Positions 21,158-30,854 of a stretch of 54,020 nt of DNA are shown in pieces. The DNA comes from Hyphomicrobiales bacterium (GTDB taxonomy: Bacteria; Pseudomonadota; Alphaproteobacteria; Rhizobiales; Beijerinckiaceae): NCBI GenBank assembly GCA_900466745.1, contig UBNE01000051.1, positions 1 to 54,020 of the forward strand, given 5' to 3'. The notes under the pieces are model-generated. The model did not search any database and was not told the origin of the DNA. It saw only the letters and a program-made list of their open reading frames with translations. Each line of letters opens with the position of its first letter. Positions within the stretch are counted from its first letter, which is position 1. Both the position numbers and the translations under genes were made by a program.

Positions 21158-22483
21158 TTGCAGAGCTTGTTCGGATTGGAACTCACGACCCCGACGAAGG
21201 TGATCATTGCCTCCGTGGTCATCCTCGCGCTTCTCCTCCTGCTCGGCCTGTTCGTGCGGCAGATCCAGGGCGGGCGCCTCAGGATGCGCGGGCAGACCAG
21301 CGGCCGGCAGCGCCAGCCGCGCCTCGGCATCGTGGACAGCTACGATCTCGACCGGCAGCGCCAGCTCGTGCTGATCCGCCGCGACAATGTCGAGCACCTG
21401 ATCATGCTCGGCGGCGCCTCCGACGTCGTCGTCGAGACCAATATCCTGCGCAGCGGCGCGCGGGCCCTGGCGCCCGCCTATAGCGAGGCCGGCACGCCGG
21501 ACCGGCCGCTGCCGCCCTTCGAGACGCTGGTGCCGCCGAGCGAGCCCGCCCTGCGCGCCGGCGACGAGATCCGTCGCGGCGCCGCGGCCGCGGCGCCCGA
21601 GATCCTGCCGCATCTGCCGACCCGCCAGAGCCAGGCCGAGGCCGCCGCAGCGGCGAGCGCCGGCGTCGCGGCCGCGCTCGGCCTCGAAGCGGTCGGCGCC
21701 GTCTCGGCCGGGCCAGCGGCGCCGCCGGCTTCCGCGCCGGTTCCGCCGGCGCCTCCCGCCGCGCCGGTCACGGTCGGGACCGCCCCGAGCTTCCCGCGCG
21801 CGCACGCCCCGGCCCCGCCGGTCAGCGCCGACGAGCTCGACGACATGACCAAGCAGCTCGAGGCGGCGCTGAAGCGTCCGTTCTCCGCCGTGCGCCCGGC
21901 GAACCTGCCGGCAGATGCGCCGGCCGAGCCTGTGGTCCCTCCGGCGAAACCGACCACGCCTGCGCCGGTCGAGCCGGCCCCTCGCGCCGAACCGGCGGCC
22001 GGGCCGACCAAGCCCTTCGAGAAGCGGCCCGCCGCCGAACCCGCCAAGGCTTCCGAACCCGCCAAGGCTCCCGAGCCGGTCAAGGCCTCCGAGCCGGTCA
22101 AGCCTGCCGAACCCGCCCGGCCGGCGGAGCCGCCGAAGAGCGGGCCCGTTTCCAAGGCGCCCGAGGCGCCGGCCGCTCCGGTTGCGCCGCGCCCGGCGCC
22201 GGCTGCAGTCGACATGGAGGCCGAGCTTGAGGCTGCGCTCGGGTTGAAGCCGGCCCGCGTCCCGCCGAAGCCGGCCGAAGCCGCGCCCGCGCCGGCCGTC
22301 GAGGCGCCCGCCGAGGACAAGCCCGCGCCGTCCGCCGCGGCCGAGGAGGCCGAGCGCAAGCCCGCCGCCTCCGAGCCGCCGAAGCAGCCCGAACCGGCGA
22401 AGGAGATCGACCCGTTCTCCGTCGATGCGATCGAGGCCGAATTCGCCCGGCTGCTCGGCCGCGACCTCAAGCCGAAATCCTGA
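21158..22483 (+). CDS. fliO: FliO-like flagellar export protein with a long Pro/Ala-rich tail
   Basis: FliO assists assembly of the FliP ring. The first 100 residues contain one membrane helix (KVIIASVVILALLLLLGLFV) and a FliO-like cytoplasmic beta segment (RLGIVDSYDLDRQRQLVLIR, then HLIMLGGASDVVVETN). About 340 further residues are a low-complexity Pro/Ala/Glu/Lys tail with repeated motifs such as EPAKAPEPVK, ending in a short conserved-looking helix (VDAIEAEFARLLGRDLK). The TTG at 21158 with GAAGAGG upstream gives QSLFGLE at the N-terminus; an in-frame ATG at 21107 is possible. FliO proteins are normally 100-150 residues. Confidence 0.78.
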   Translation: MQSLFGLELTTPTKVIIASVVILALLLLLGLFVRQIQGGRLRMRGQTSGRQRQPRLGIVDSYDLDRQRQLVLIRRDNVEHLIMLGGASDVVVETNILRSGARALAPAYSEAGTPDRPLPPFETLVPPSEPALRAGDEIRRGAAAAAPEILPHLPTRQSQAEAAAAASAGVAAALGLEAVGAVSAGPAAPPASAPVPPAPPAAPVTVGTAPSFPRAHAPAPPVSADELDDMTKQLEAALKRPFSAVRPANLPADAPAEPVVPPAKPTTPAPVEPAPRAEPAAGPTKPFEKRPAAEPAKASEPAKAPEPVKASEPVKPAEPARPAEPPKSGPVSKAPEAPAAPVAPRPAPAAVDMEAELEAALGLKPARVPPKPAEAAPAPAVEAPAEDKPAPSAAAEEAERKPAASEPPKQPEPAKEIDPFSVDAIEAEFARLLGRDLKPKS

Positions 22484-22626
22484 GCGATGCGCCGTCCCGG
22501 CTCGGGCCGGCGCCATCAACAGGAATGTCGCCGATCCCGCGGCCGGCCGGTCCGGCGCGGTTGCCTGGCCGGCCCCGCCCGCTAGCTTCGTCTCGCCCGA
22601 TCGGCTGAGTCGGGCGGCAGCAGCGA

Positions 22627-23400
22627 ATGCGCGTGACACTCCATCTCGCCACAGCAAGACGGCGGCGGACCGGCCGCTCCCTCGCCGGGGCGGTGCTGCT
22701 TCTCGCCCTTCTCGCGACGCCGGCGCTGCCGCAGACGCTGTCGCTCGATCTCGGCCAGGGCGGCGGCGTGGCGGAGAGGGCGCTCCAGCTCGTCGCCGTC
22801 ATCACGGTCCTGTCGCTGGCGCCGTCGATCCTGGTGATGGTGACCTCCTTCACCCGCATCGTCGTGGTGCTGTCGCTGCTGCGCTCGGCGCTCGGCACGC
22901 AGACGGCGCCGCCCAACGCGGTGATCATCGGGCTGTCGCTGTTCCTGACCGGCTTTGTCATGGCTCCGACCCTGCGCGAGGCCTATACCAATGCGGCGCA
23001 GCCGCTGATGGCGGGCCAGATCCAGCCGCAGGAGGCCTATGAGCGCGGCGTCGTGCCGTTCAAGGCCTTCATGCTGAAGAATGTGCGCGAGAAGGACCTG
23101 CAGCTCTTCCTCGACATGTCGCAGGGGCCGCGCCCGCAGCAGCCGCAGGACATCGGCATCGAGGTGCTGGTGCCGGCCTTCATGATCTCGGAGCTGCGGC
23201 GGGCCTTCGAGATCGGCTTCCTGCTGTTCGTGCCCTTCCTGATCATCGACCTGGTGGTGGCCTCGATCCTGATGTCGGTGGGCATGATGATGCTGCCGCC
23301 GGTGACGGTGGCGCTGCCGTTCAAGCTGATCTTCTTCGTGCTGGTCGACGGCTGGGGGCTGGTCGCCGGATCGCTGGTGAAGAGCTATGGCGGGGGGTGA
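22627..23400 (+). CDS. fliP: Flagellar export protein FliP
   Basis: FliP forms the core pore of the flagellar export gate in the inner membrane. The 257 residues begin with a cleavable signal (SLAGAVLLLALLATPALPQT) and contain the hallmark FTRIVVVLSLLRSALGTQTA, PPNAVIIGLSLFLTGF and DLVVASILMSVGMMMLPPV. It follows fliO on the same strand, 143 bases later. Confidence 0.97.
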   Translation: MRVTLHLATARRRRTGRSLAGAVLLLALLATPALPQTLSLDLGQGGGVAERALQLVAVITVLSLAPSILVMVTSFTRIVVVLSLLRSALGTQTAPPNAVIIGLSLFLTGFVMAPTLREAYTNAAQPLMAGQIQPQEAYERGVVPFKAFMLKNVREKDLQLFLDMSQGPRPQQPQDIGIEVLVPAFMISELRRAFEIGFLLFVPFLIIDLVVASILMSVGMMMLPPVTVALPFKLIFFVLVDGWGLVAGSLVKSYGGG

Positions 23401-23415
23401 GGGAAGGGCAGTTGA

Positions 23416-23697
23416 TCAGCGCTTCTTCGCGGTTTCGTAGACCTGCGAGCGCTCGCGCTTCCCGACGGCAACGACCACGACCGTGATCCTCTCGTCCTCT
23501 ATCCGATAGACCAGACGGTAGCCGGCCGTGCGCAGCTTGATCTTGTAGTGGTCGGGCAGCCCGTGCAGGGCATCGGTCGGCACCCGCGGATGCGCCAGTC
23601 GCCCAGCCAGCTTCTTCTTGAACTGCTCGCGCAGCGTCGCGCCGAGCTTGTCCCATTCCTTTCGCGCCGAGGGAAGGAATTCGAGCCTATAGCTCAT
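23416..23697 (-). CDS. RelE/ParE-family toxin
   Basis: A 93-residue basic protein of the RelE superfamily. The core includes FLPSARKEWDKLGATLREQF, KIKLRTAGYRLVYRIEDERI and VVVVAVGKRERSQVYETAKK, with the Arg/Tyr residues typical of ribosome-dependent mRNA interferases of the RelE type. The gene overlaps the upstream antitoxin gene by 11 bases, the usual toxin-antitoxin arrangement. It lies between fliP and rnd and looks like a small insertion in conserved context. Confidence 0.9.
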   Translation of the reverse strand: MSYRLEFLPSARKEWDKLGATLREQFKKKLAGRLAHPRVPTDALHGLPDHYKIKLRTAGYRLVYRIEDERITVVVVAVGKRERSQVYETAKKR

Positions 23698-23932
23698 CGA
23701 TGCTGACCGGCTCGCCCTTTTCGCCGGCCCGCGCCTTGGCGATCGCCATCAGAACCTGATCGTCGAGCGCATCCATCATCGCCTCATAGGTGTCCGCAGG
23801 CACCATATAGGCCATGACGCGATTGTGGTTCAGGATCGCGACGGGGTTGCCGCGCGCTCCATCCACGACCGCGGTTGGATTCTTCTTGAGATCGGACACG
23901 CTGACCGCGATCTCGGCTTCGATGCGCTGCAT
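23687..23932 (-). CDS. Phd/YefM-type antitoxin
   Basis: An 81-residue antitoxin. The N-terminal DNA-binding half has the Phd/YefM pattern (SVSDLKKNPTAVVDGARGNP, VAILNHNRVMAYMVPADTYE), and the acidic C-terminal tail would wrap the toxin. The ATG at 23932 is chosen, with AGGAACG upstream; a start seven codons earlier is possible. Inverted repeats in front of the gene fit autoregulation. Confidence 0.88.
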   Translation of the reverse strand: MQRIEAEIAVSVSDLKKNPTAVVDGARGNPVAILNHNRVMAYMVPADTYEAMMDALDDQVLMAIAKARAGEKGEPVSIDEL

Positions 23933-23950
23933 GGCTCGTTCCTGTGCTCT

Positions 23951-24000
23951 CACCTGAAACGCCGTCGCATTTCAGGGCGAAATTCAGGTCTATATATAGA
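23951..24000. promoter_or_regulatory. Operator/promoter region of the toxin-antitoxin pair
   Basis: CCTGAAA (23953-23959) and TTTCAGG (23970-23976) are inverted copies with a ten-base spacer, and a third half-site TTCAGGT follows at 23984-23990. Next to these is the perfect palindrome TCTATATATAGA (23989-24000), which is very A+T-rich for this genome and may hold the minus 10 element. Repeated half-sites are usual for antitoxin autorepression. Confidence 0.5.
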
Positions 24001-24025
24001 GCCTACTTCGCTGTCCGCCAGAGCG

Positions 24026-25165
24026 TCAGCTCACCACGACCCGGCCGCGCTCGATGCGCAGGCTGAGCTGGCCGCTCTTCAGCGCCAGCGCCTTCTCGCC
24101 GAAGACCTCGCGGCGCCAGCCCTTCAGCGCCGGCACGTCGGAGAGCTCATCCGAGGCGATGGCTTCGAGATCGTCGCTGGTGGCGATGATCTTGGGCGCG
24201 ACCCGCTCGGCGTCGGCGACCGCCTTGAGCAGCACCTTGAGCAGGTCGAGCACGGCGCCGTTGGTCGGCCGGCCGCGCTCGCGCTCCAGCCGGGGCAGGG
24301 TCTTGGGGTCGATCGCCGCGGCGCGCTCGATCGCGGCCAGCACCTCGCCGCCGCTGCGGGAGCGCTCGAAGCCGTTGGGGACGGAGCGCAGCTCGGCCAG
24401 CGCCTCCACCGAGCGCGGCCCGCGCTGGACGATGTCCATCAGCGCGTCGTCCTTGAGCACGCGCTGGCGCGGCACGTCGCGATTCTGCGCCTCGCGCTCG
24501 CGCCAGGCGGCGATCTCCATCAGGAGCGGCAGCTCGCGCGGCTTGCGGACGCGGCCCTTGAGCCGCAGCCAGGCGTTCTCAGGCCTGACCTCGTAAGTGG
24601 CGGGCGAGCTCAGCACCGCCATCTCCTCGGCGACCCAGCCCTCGCGGCCGGAGGCGTCGAGATCCTGCTTCAGCGCCAGGTAGATCTGGCGCAGATGGGT
24701 CACGTCCGATTCGGCATAGGCGAGCTGGGCCTCGGTGAGGGGCCGGCGCGACCAGTCGGTGAAGCGCGAGGACTTGTCGATGCGCGCCTTGGCGAGGTCG
24801 TTGGCGAGCTGCTCGTAGCCGACCGAGTCGCCATAGCCGCAGACCATGGCGGCGACCTGCGTGTCGAAGAGCGGCGTCGGCAGTACGCGCCCAAGCAGCC
24901 AGACGATCTCGAGGTCCTGCCTTGCGGCGTGGAAGACCTTGACCACCGCCTCGTTGGTCATCAGCCCGAAGAAGGGAGCGAGGTCGATGTCCTGCGCCAG
25001 CGGGTCGACCAGCACGGCCTCGTCGGGCGAGGCGAGCTGGATCAGGCAGAGCTTCGGATAATAGGTGGTCTCGCGCAGGAACTCGGTGTCGACCGTGACG
25101 AAGGGATGGGTCGCGAGGCGCTCGCAGGCGGCGGCCAACTCGGCGGTGGTGGAAATCAGATGCAT
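24026..25165 (-). CDS. rnd: Ribonuclease D
   Basis: A 3'-5' exoribonuclease that trims tRNA precursors. The 379-residue product starts with the DEDD exonuclease domain ([20 protein letters not shown] has the first Asp/Glu pair; [16 protein letters not shown] the second Asp; [17 protein letters not shown] the YxxxD end), followed by HRDC domains (one begins around [20 protein letters not shown]). The length is normal. The ATG at 25165 gives the conserved N-terminus. Confidence 0.96.
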   Translation of the reverse strand: MHLISTTAELAAACERLATHPFVTVDTEFLRETTYYPKLCLIQLASPDEAVLVDPLAQDIDLAPFFGLMTNEAVVKVFHAARQDLEIVWLLGRVLPTPLFDTQVAAMVCGYGDSVGYEQLANDLAKARIDKSSRFTDWSRRPLTEAQLAYAESDVTHLRQIYLALKQDLDASGREGWVAEEMAVLSSPATYEVRPENAWLRLKGRVRKPRELPLLMEIAAWREREAQNRDVPRQRVLKDDALMDIVQRGPRSVEALAELRSVPNGFERSRSGGEVLAAIERAAAIDPKTLPRLERERGRPTNGAVLDLLKVLLKAVADAERVAPKIIATSDDLEAIASDELSDVPALKGWRREVFGEKALALKSGQLSLRIERGRVVVS

Positions 25166-25212
25166 GAGATGGGCTTAGCGGAGGAAGCGGGCGTCCGTCG
25201 AGTCCGTAACCG

Positions 25213-25491
25213 CTAGCGACTGATGCCGCAGCGGTTCCACAACTCGCCTTGATAGGCACGGCTGGCGGCCGCCACCCAATGACCGCGGCGACCGTCGGGA
25301 TGCGGCCGCGCATGGCGGACGAAGATCTGCGCGAAACAATGCGGGTTCGCGTAATTGCGTTCCCTGGCGATATTCAGGCCGGCCCTGTAAGCGCTGCCGG
25401 GATGTTGCGCGAAGGCCGCCTCGCCTGCCGCGACCAGCGTGACGGCTGCCGAGACGAGGACCGCCAGCGGCTTCCGACTCGACCCTCTCAT
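25213..25491 (-). CDS. Small exported protein of unknown function
   Basis: A 92-residue protein with a signal peptide (PLAVLVSAAVTLVAAGEAAFA). The mature part is about 65 residues, basic, with two cysteines (NPHCFAQIF and NRCGISR). I do not recognise a family. The ATG at 25491 is chosen because AGGAAG lies eight bases upstream. It is transcribed divergently from aspS. Confidence 0.55.
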   Translation of the reverse strand: MRGSSRKPLAVLVSAAVTLVAAGEAAFAQHPGSAYRAGLNIARERNYANPHCFAQIFVRHARPHPDGRRGHWVAAASRAYQGELWNRCGISR

Positions 25492-25667
25492 GAGGTCACT
25501 TCCTTCCCCGTCCGGCTTCTTGTCCATAGCCGCATCGGCAAGGCTAGCAGCGCATCTGCCGGATGTCGCGGGCGTTCTTGACATTTCGGGCCTGTGTGTG
25601 TGCTTAGCCGCAAGCTGAGGCTGGCTCCCCGGGCCGGCTCCCGACGTATTTCCGAAAGACCGAGCCC

Positions 25668-27452
25668 GTGACCCTGCATCGCTACCGATCCCACACCTGC
25701 GGCGCGCTCCGCGAAAGCGATATCGGCCAGACCGTGCGCCTCTCCGGCTGGTGCCATCGCATCCGCGACCATGGCGGCGTGCTGTTCATCGACCTGCGCG
25801 ACCATTACGGCATGACGCAGGTGGTGGTGGATCCGGATTCGCCGGCCTTCACTGAGGCCGAGACGTTGCGCTCGGAATGGGTCGTGCGGGTCGACGGCAA
25901 GGTCAAGGCGCGTCTCGCGGGCACAGAGAACGCCAACCTGCCGACGGGCGCCGTCGAGGTTTTCGCGACGGGCCTCGAGGTTCTCGGGCCCTCGGCGGAG
26001 CTGCCGCTGCCGGTCTTCGGCGATCTCGAATATCCCGAGGATACGCGGCTGAAGTATCGCTTCCTCGATCTGCGCCGCGAGAAGCTGCACAGCAACATCA
26101 TGCTGCGCACCAGGGTGATCGACTCGATGCGCACCCGCATGAAGGCTGCGGGCTTCTCCGAGTTCCAGACGCCGATCCTGACCGCCTCCTCGCCCGAGGG
26201 GGCGCGCGACTTCTTGGTGCCGAGCCGCCTGCATCCGGGCAAGTTCTACGCGCTGCCGCAGGCGCCGCAGCAGTACAAGCAGCTCCTGATGATGGCGGGC
26301 TTCGACCGCTACTTCCAGATCGCGCCCTGCTTCCGCGACGAGGACCCGCGCGCCGACCGGCTGCCGGGCGAGTTCTACCAGCTCGACGTCGAGATGAGCT
26401 TCGTCGAGCAGGAGGACGTGTTCGCGACGATGGAGCCGGTGATCACCGGCATCTTCGAGGAGTTCGGCGAGGGCAAGACGGTCACCCGCAACTGGCCGCG
26501 CATCCCCTATGCCGAGGCGATGGCCAAATACGGCTCCGACAAGCCGGACCTGCGCAACCCGCTCGTCATGCAGGACGTCTCCGAGCCGTTCCGCGGCTCG
26601 GGCTTCAAGGTCTTCGCCCGTATCCTCGAGGGCGAGAAGAACCGCGTCTGGGCGATCCCCGCGCCGGGCGGCGGCAGCAGGGCCTTCTGCGACCGGATGA
26701 ACTCCTGGGCGCAGGGCGAGGGCCAGCCCGGCCTCGGCTACCTGATGGTCAAGGAGGACGGCGAGGGGCAGGGCCCGATCGCCAACAATATCGGGCCGGA
26801 GCGTGTCGCGGCGATCGTAAAGCAGATGGGGCTGCAGGGCGGCGACGCCTGCTTCTTCGTCGCGGGCGATCCCGACAAGTTCGTCAAGTTCGCGGGGCTT
26901 GCCCGCAACAAGGTCGGCCAGGAGCTCGGGCTGATTGACGAGAACGCCTTCGCCTTCGCCTGGATCGTCGACTTCCCGATGTTCGAGTACAACGAGGACG
27001 AGAAGAAGGTCGATTTCTCGCACAACCCCTTCTCGATGCCGCAGGGCGGGCTGGAGGCGCTGCAGACGCAGGACCCGCTCTCGCTCAAGGCCTTCCAGTA
27101 CGACATCGCCTGCAACGGCTTCGAGCTCGCCTCCGGCGGCATCCGCAACCACCGCCCCGAGGCGATGGTGAAGGCCTTCGAGATCGCCGGCTATGGCGAG
27201 GAGACGGTGATCGAGCGCTTCGGCGGCATGTATCGCGCCTTCCAGTACGGCGCGCCGCCGCATGGCGGGATGGCGGCCGGCGTCGACCGCATCATCATGC
27301 TGCTGGCGGGAGCGACGAACCTGCGCGAGGTCGCGCTGTTCCCGATGAACCAGCAGGCCGTCGACCTGCTGATGGGCGCGCCGGCCGAGGCGACGCCGAA
27401 GCAGCTCCGCGAGGCGCATCTGCGGGTCAACCTGCCCGAGAAGAACGGCTGA
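25668..27452 (+). CDS. aspS: Aspartyl-tRNA synthetase
   Basis: Charges tRNA-Asp in the cytosol. The 594-residue product has the N-terminal OB-fold anticodon domain ([20 protein letters not shown]), the class II core ([59 protein letters not shown]), the bacterial GAD insert, and the C-terminal motif 3 ([11 protein letters not shown]). The start is a GTG at 25668. Whether the enzyme also charges tRNA-Asn cannot be decided here. Confidence 0.98.
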   Translation: MTLHRYRSHTCGALRESDIGQTVRLSGWCHRIRDHGGVLFIDLRDHYGMTQVVVDPDSPAFTEAETLRSEWVVRVDGKVKARLAGTENANLPTGAVEVFATGLEVLGPSAELPLPVFGDLEYPEDTRLKYRFLDLRREKLHSNIMLRTRVIDSMRTRMKAAGFSEFQTPILTASSPEGARDFLVPSRLHPGKFYALPQAPQQYKQLLMMAGFDRYFQIAPCFRDEDPRADRLPGEFYQLDVEMSFVEQEDVFATMEPVITGIFEEFGEGKTVTRNWPRIPYAEAMAKYGSDKPDLRNPLVMQDVSEPFRGSGFKVFARILEGEKNRVWAIPAPGGGSRAFCDRMNSWAQGEGQPGLGYLMVKEDGEGQGPIANNIGPERVAAIVKQMGLQGGDACFFVAGDPDKFVKFAGLARNKVGQELGLIDENAFAFAWIVDFPMFEYNEDEKKVDFSHNPFSMPQGGLEALQTQDPLSLKAFQYDIACNGFELASGGIRNHRPEAMVKAFEIAGYGEETVIERFGGMYRAFQYGAPPHGGMAAGVDRIIMLLAGATNLREVALFPMNQQAVDLLMGAPAEATPKQLREAHLRVNLPEKNG

Positions 27453-27457
27453 CCACG

Positions 27458-27829
27458 ATGCCTTTGCTGCCGGCCCTGCGGGCGCTGCCGCTCGCCTGCC
27501 TTCTCGCCCTGCCGCTGGGGGCCTGCGTCTCCGGCGGGGCCGACACCAGCGCCGGCCGCGCCGCGGCGCTGGCGACGACGATCTCGCGGGCGAGCGCCTG
27601 CAAGGCCGGTGCGCCGCAGCGCAGCACGCTCGACCGCTTCCTCGCCGGCGAGGCGGCCCGCGGGGCGTCGCCCGAGCAGCTCGCCGCCGCGCGCTCGGCC
27701 TATGTCTCGGTCTCCGAGGCCGAGATGGTCAATCACGCGGCCCGGCCTCGCCCCTGCGCGGCCGCGGAGCGGGCGGCGCTGAAGGAGCGGATGGGCCGGA
27801 TCAGGGCCGGGCAGTTCGACCAGCCCTGA
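27458..27829 (+). CDS. Small putative lipoprotein
   Basis: A 123-residue protein with a lipoprotein signal (ACLLALPLGACVSGG, lipobox LGAC). The mature part is Ala/Arg-rich and helical, with a Cys in SACKAGAPQ and another in RPCAAAER. It starts five bases after aspS and is followed by another small lipoprotein, so it is probably co-transcribed. The family is unknown to me. Confidence 0.7.
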   Translation: MPLLPALRALPLACLLALPLGACVSGGADTSAGRAAALATTISRASACKAGAPQRSTLDRFLAGEAARGASPEQLAAARSAYVSVSEAEMVNHAARPRPCAAAERAALKERMGRIRAGQFDQP

Positions 27830-27848
27830 CGCCGCCGCGCTCCGTTCC

Positions 27849-28145
27849 ATGCTCCGCAAACCGCTTCTCGCAGCGCTGCTCCCGGCGGGCCTGGCGGCCT
27901 GCACCGCAGCCGGTCCCGTTCCCGGCACGGTCGAATACACCGCGGCGACGGTCTCGCGCGGCTATGATTGCGGGCTGCGGGTCGATCGCGGTGGCATCGT
28001 CGCGCGGCTGCGGCCGCAGGAGCGGGCCGCCTTCACCGCGGCCAATGCCCGCTATGCCGTGAAGTCCTACAACGCCCCCCATGCCTGCGGGACGGCGGAG
28101 CGCGAGCGCGTGCAGGGCGAGCTCGCCGCGCTGTCGCGCCGCTGA
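27849..28145 (+). CDS. Small putative lipoprotein
   Basis: A 98-residue protein with lipobox LAAC after a short signal (LLAALLPAGLAACTAAG). The mature part has a Cys in YDCGLRVDRGG and another in PHACGTAER, a two-cysteine pattern like that of its upstream neighbour, so the two may be distant paralogues. It lies 19 bases after the first lipoprotein. Function unknown. Confidence 0.68.
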   Translation: MLRKPLLAALLPAGLAACTAAGPVPGTVEYTAATVSRGYDCGLRVDRGGIVARLRPQERAAFTAANARYAVKSYNAPHACGTAERERVQGELAALSRR

Positions 28146-28187
28146 ATTCGCTTGCTTCCCGCCGGTCCGCATGGCCAGAAGGCCGTC

Positions 28188-29069
28188 ATGCCCGCCGCCG
28201 CGATCACCGCCATCGTCGTCAGCTATGACAGCGCCGAAGTCCTGCCGGCCTGCCTCGACGCCCTGGCGCGCGAGGGGGTGCCGGCCATCGTCGTCGACAA
28301 TGCCAGCGCGGACGACAGCCGCGGCATCGCCGAGCGGCGCGGGGCGCGCCTCCTCGCCAATGCCCGCAACGAGGGTTATGGCCGTGCCAACAACCGCGGC
28401 GTCGCGGCCGCCGCCACGCCCTATGTGCTGATCGTCAATCCCGATCTGGAGCTGAAGCCGGGCGCCGCCGCCGCGCTGCTGGCGGCCGCGGAGCGCTATC
28501 CCGACGCCGGCATGCTGGCGCCGCGCATCGTCGAGCCCTCGGGGCGGGTCTTCCTGCAGCCGCGCTCGCTGCTCTCGCCGCCGCATCTCAACCGCAGCGG
28601 GGCGATGACGATCCCGGAGGGGGATGCCTGCCTGCCTTTTCTCTCGGGCGCCTGCCTGCTGGTCCGGCGCGCGCTTTTCCTCGCGCTCGGCGGCTTCGAT
28701 CCAGCGATCTTCCTGTTCTACGAGGATGACGATCTCTGCCGCAGGATGCGCGACGCCGGCCACGCGCTGGTGCATGTCGACGGCGCCGAGGCGCGACACG
28801 GGCGGGGGCGGTCGAGCGCGCCGTCGCCGCGGCGGCGCTTCAAGGCGCGCTGGCACCTCGCCTGGTCGGAGCGCTATGTCGCGCAGAAATACGGCCTCCC
28901 GGGGCCGGCGGCGTTGCGGACGCTGGAGAACCTGGCCAAGGCGGCGGGCTACGGGCTCCTGCTCAACCGCGAAAAGATGTCCGCCCATGCCGGCTCGGCC
29001 GCCGGGGCGCGGGCCTGGGCCAGGGGCGAGACGGCGCTGGCGCATGAAGGGCTGGAGGCCTCGCCATGA
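28188..29069 (+). CDS. Family 2 glycosyltransferase
   Basis: A 293-residue GT-A fold enzyme. It has the nucleotide-sugar fold opening (ITAIVVSYDSAEVLPACLDA), a DNAS loop (VVDNASADDSRG), the metal-binding DxD-type segment (LIVNPDLEL) and the acceptor-side motif GFDPAIFLFYEDDDLCRRMR seen in rhamnosyltransferase-like GT2 proteins. The ATG at 28188 is preferred to a TTG 12 codons upstream. The stop overlaps the next gene's start (ATGA). Together with the acyltransferase and the hexapeptide transferase it points to surface polysaccharide synthesis. Confidence 0.88.
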   Translation: MPAAAITAIVVSYDSAEVLPACLDALAREGVPAIVVDNASADDSRGIAERRGARLLANARNEGYGRANNRGVAAAATPYVLIVNPDLELKPGAAAALLAAAERYPDAGMLAPRIVEPSGRVFLQPRSLLSPPHLNRSGAMTIPEGDACLPFLSGACLLVRRALFLALGGFDPAIFLFYEDDDLCRRMRDAGHALVHVDGAEARHGRGRSSAPSPRRRFKARWHLAWSERYVAQKYGLPGPAALRTLENLAKAAGYGLLLNREKMSAHAGSAAGARAWARGETALAHEGLEASP

Positions 29070-30118
29070 TCCGCGCCGCGCCCCGGATCGCGCAGGGCCT
29101 CGCCAATCCGCACAATAATTTCGGGCTGCTCCGGCTGGTGATGGCGCTGGCCGTGGTCGTCTCGCACGCCTTCAGCGTCACCGACGGTCGCGTCGAGCAG
29201 GAGCCCTGGTACCAGACTACCGGCTTCACGCTGGGCGAGCACGCGGTCAACGGCTTCTTCGCCATCTCCGGCTTCCTGGTGACGATGAGCTTCGTCCGGC
29301 GCGGCTGGCGCGACTATGTGACGGCGCGCCTGCTGCGGATCGCGCCCGGGCTGATCGCCGCGACGCTGGTGGTGGCGCTGCTGCTCGGCCCGGCGATGAC
29401 CTCGCTCGATATCGGCAGCTATTTCCGGGACCCGCGGCTCTGGCGCTTCATCAACGGCACGCTGACCACCTTCAAGAGCGCGGCGGCGCTGCCCGGCGTC
29501 TTCGCGCACAACCCGCTGCAATTCCCGATGGGGACAGTCTGGACCCTGAAATACGAGGCGCTGTGCTATCTCGGCGTGCTGGTGGCGGGGCTGGCGGGCC
29601 TGCTGGCGCGGCCGCGCCTGATGCTGGCGGCCGCGGCGGCGCTGGCGCTGGCCGTGGTGGCGCGCGAGATCGCGACCCCGGACGGCCCCAAGGGCACCGA
29701 GACGATGCTGCGCCTGCCGCTGATCTTCCTCGCCGGGGGCGTGTGCTATCTCTATCGCGAGCGGGTGCCGCTCTCGCTGCCGCTGCTGGCGCTCGCCCTT
29801 CTCGCTCTGGTGCCGCTGGCCTTCACCCCGCTCTACAAGGCGGCGCTCTATCTCGTCACGGCCTGGGGCATCCTGGTGCTGGCGCTGGCGCCCGCCCTGA
29901 CCCGGCGCACCGTCGAGCCGGCGGCCGACCTCTCCTACGGCGTCTATCTCTATGGCTGGCCCGCGCAGCAGGCGCTGCATGCGCTGTTTCCCGGACTGGG
30001 CGTGCTGGCGCTGCTGTGGCCGTCGTTGCTGGCGACACTCGCCGTCGCGGCGCTGTCGTGGTTCCTGGTCGAGAAGCCGGCGCTCGGCCTGAAGCGCCGG
30101 CTGGTCATCGGCTCCTGA
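29066..30118 (+). CDS. Membrane acyltransferase, family 3
   Basis: A 350-residue protein with about ten membrane helices. The N-terminal motif [20 protein letters not shown] with the conserved His, and the later [17 protein letters not shown] and [18 protein letters not shown], are typical of OafA/NodX-type enzymes that acylate exported glycans. It overlaps the upstream glycosyltransferase gene by four bases and is therefore translationally coupled. It is convergent with the hexapeptide transferase, overlapping it by 14 bases. Confidence 0.9.
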   Translation: MIRAAPRIAQGLANPHNNFGLLRLVMALAVVVSHAFSVTDGRVEQEPWYQTTGFTLGEHAVNGFFAISGFLVTMSFVRRGWRDYVTARLLRIAPGLIAATLVVALLLGPAMTSLDIGSYFRDPRLWRFINGTLTTFKSAAALPGVFAHNPLQFPMGTVWTLKYEALCYLGVLVAGLAGLLARPRLMLAAAAALALAVVAREIATPDGPKGTETMLRLPLIFLAGGVCYLYRERVPLSLPLLALALLALVPLAFTPLYKAALYLVTAWGILVLALAPALTRRTVEPAADLSYGVYLYGWPAQQALHALFPGLGVLALLWPSLLATLAVAALSWFLVEKPALGLKRRLVIGS

Positions 30119-30818
30119 CGGCGGCGACGAAATCGTCGATGCGGCTGCTGAGCAGCAGCGGCAGCAGCGCCGCGATCCGCGCTTCCGGCAGGTCCCACCA
30201 GCGCGTCTCCAGCAGGGCCGCGACCCTGGCCTCGTCGAAGCGCGGGCGGGAGACGCGCGCCGGGTTGCCGGCGACGATCGCATAGGGCGGCACGTCGCGG
30301 CGGACCACGGCGCGGGCGGCGACGACGGCGCCGTGGCCGATCGTCACGCCCGAGAGAATCATGCATTGCGAGCCGAGCCAGACGTCGTGGCCGATGACCA
30401 CGTCGCCGCGCGTCGCGTCGTGCCCGGTGAGGCCTTCGGCCGCCGGCCAGAGCCGGGGCAGGGCGGGGAAGGGATAGGTCGTCGCCCAGTCGAGGCGGTG
30501 GTTGCCGCCGAGCAGGATCTCGACCCCGTCGGCGATCGAGCCGTAGCGGCCGATGACGAGCTTCGCCCCGCTCTCGGGGAAGCGCACCTTCGGCCGGCCA
30601 TAGGTATGGGCGCCGATCACGATCTGGCCCGGCCGCCTGGCGACGAGATGCGCCAGATGCAGCCGGGTCTGGTTGTCGCGGTTGAAGCGCTTGCGCAGCA
30701 GGCCGCGGGCGACGGGCGGCAGGCCCGCCCACCAGGCCTGCAGCCCGGTGGGGCGCCAGTCGCCGTCGCCGGGCGCGATCGCGCTCCCGATGTCCCCGGC
30801 TCGCCGCATGGCCGTCAT
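30105..30818 (-). CDS. Hexapeptide-repeat acetyltransferase (CatB/VatD-like)
   Basis: A 237-residue left-handed beta-helix transferase that would use acetyl-CoA. The hexapeptide repeats are visible in [20 protein letters not shown] and [20 protein letters not shown], followed by the family ending [11 protein letters not shown]. The segment [15 protein letters not shown] carries the catalytic-site His region of xenobiotic acetyltransferases, but glycan O-acetylation is as likely in this context. The 3' end overlaps the convergent acyltransferase gene by 14 bases. Confidence 0.85.
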   Translation of the reverse strand: MTAMRRAGDIGSAIAPGDGDWRPTGLQAWWAGLPPVARGLLRKRFNRDNQTRLHLAHLVARRPGQIVIGAHTYGRPKVRFPESGAKLVIGRYGSIADGVEILLGGNHRLDWATTYPFPALPRLWPAAEGLTGHDATRGDVVIGHDVWLGSQCMILSGVTIGHGAVVAARAVVRRDVPPYAIVAGNPARVSRPRFDEARVAALLETRWWDLPEARIAALLPLLLSSRIDDFVAAVRSR

Positions 30819-30854
30819 CCGCGCCCGTCCCCGCCTCGTCCGATGCGTTCCGGC

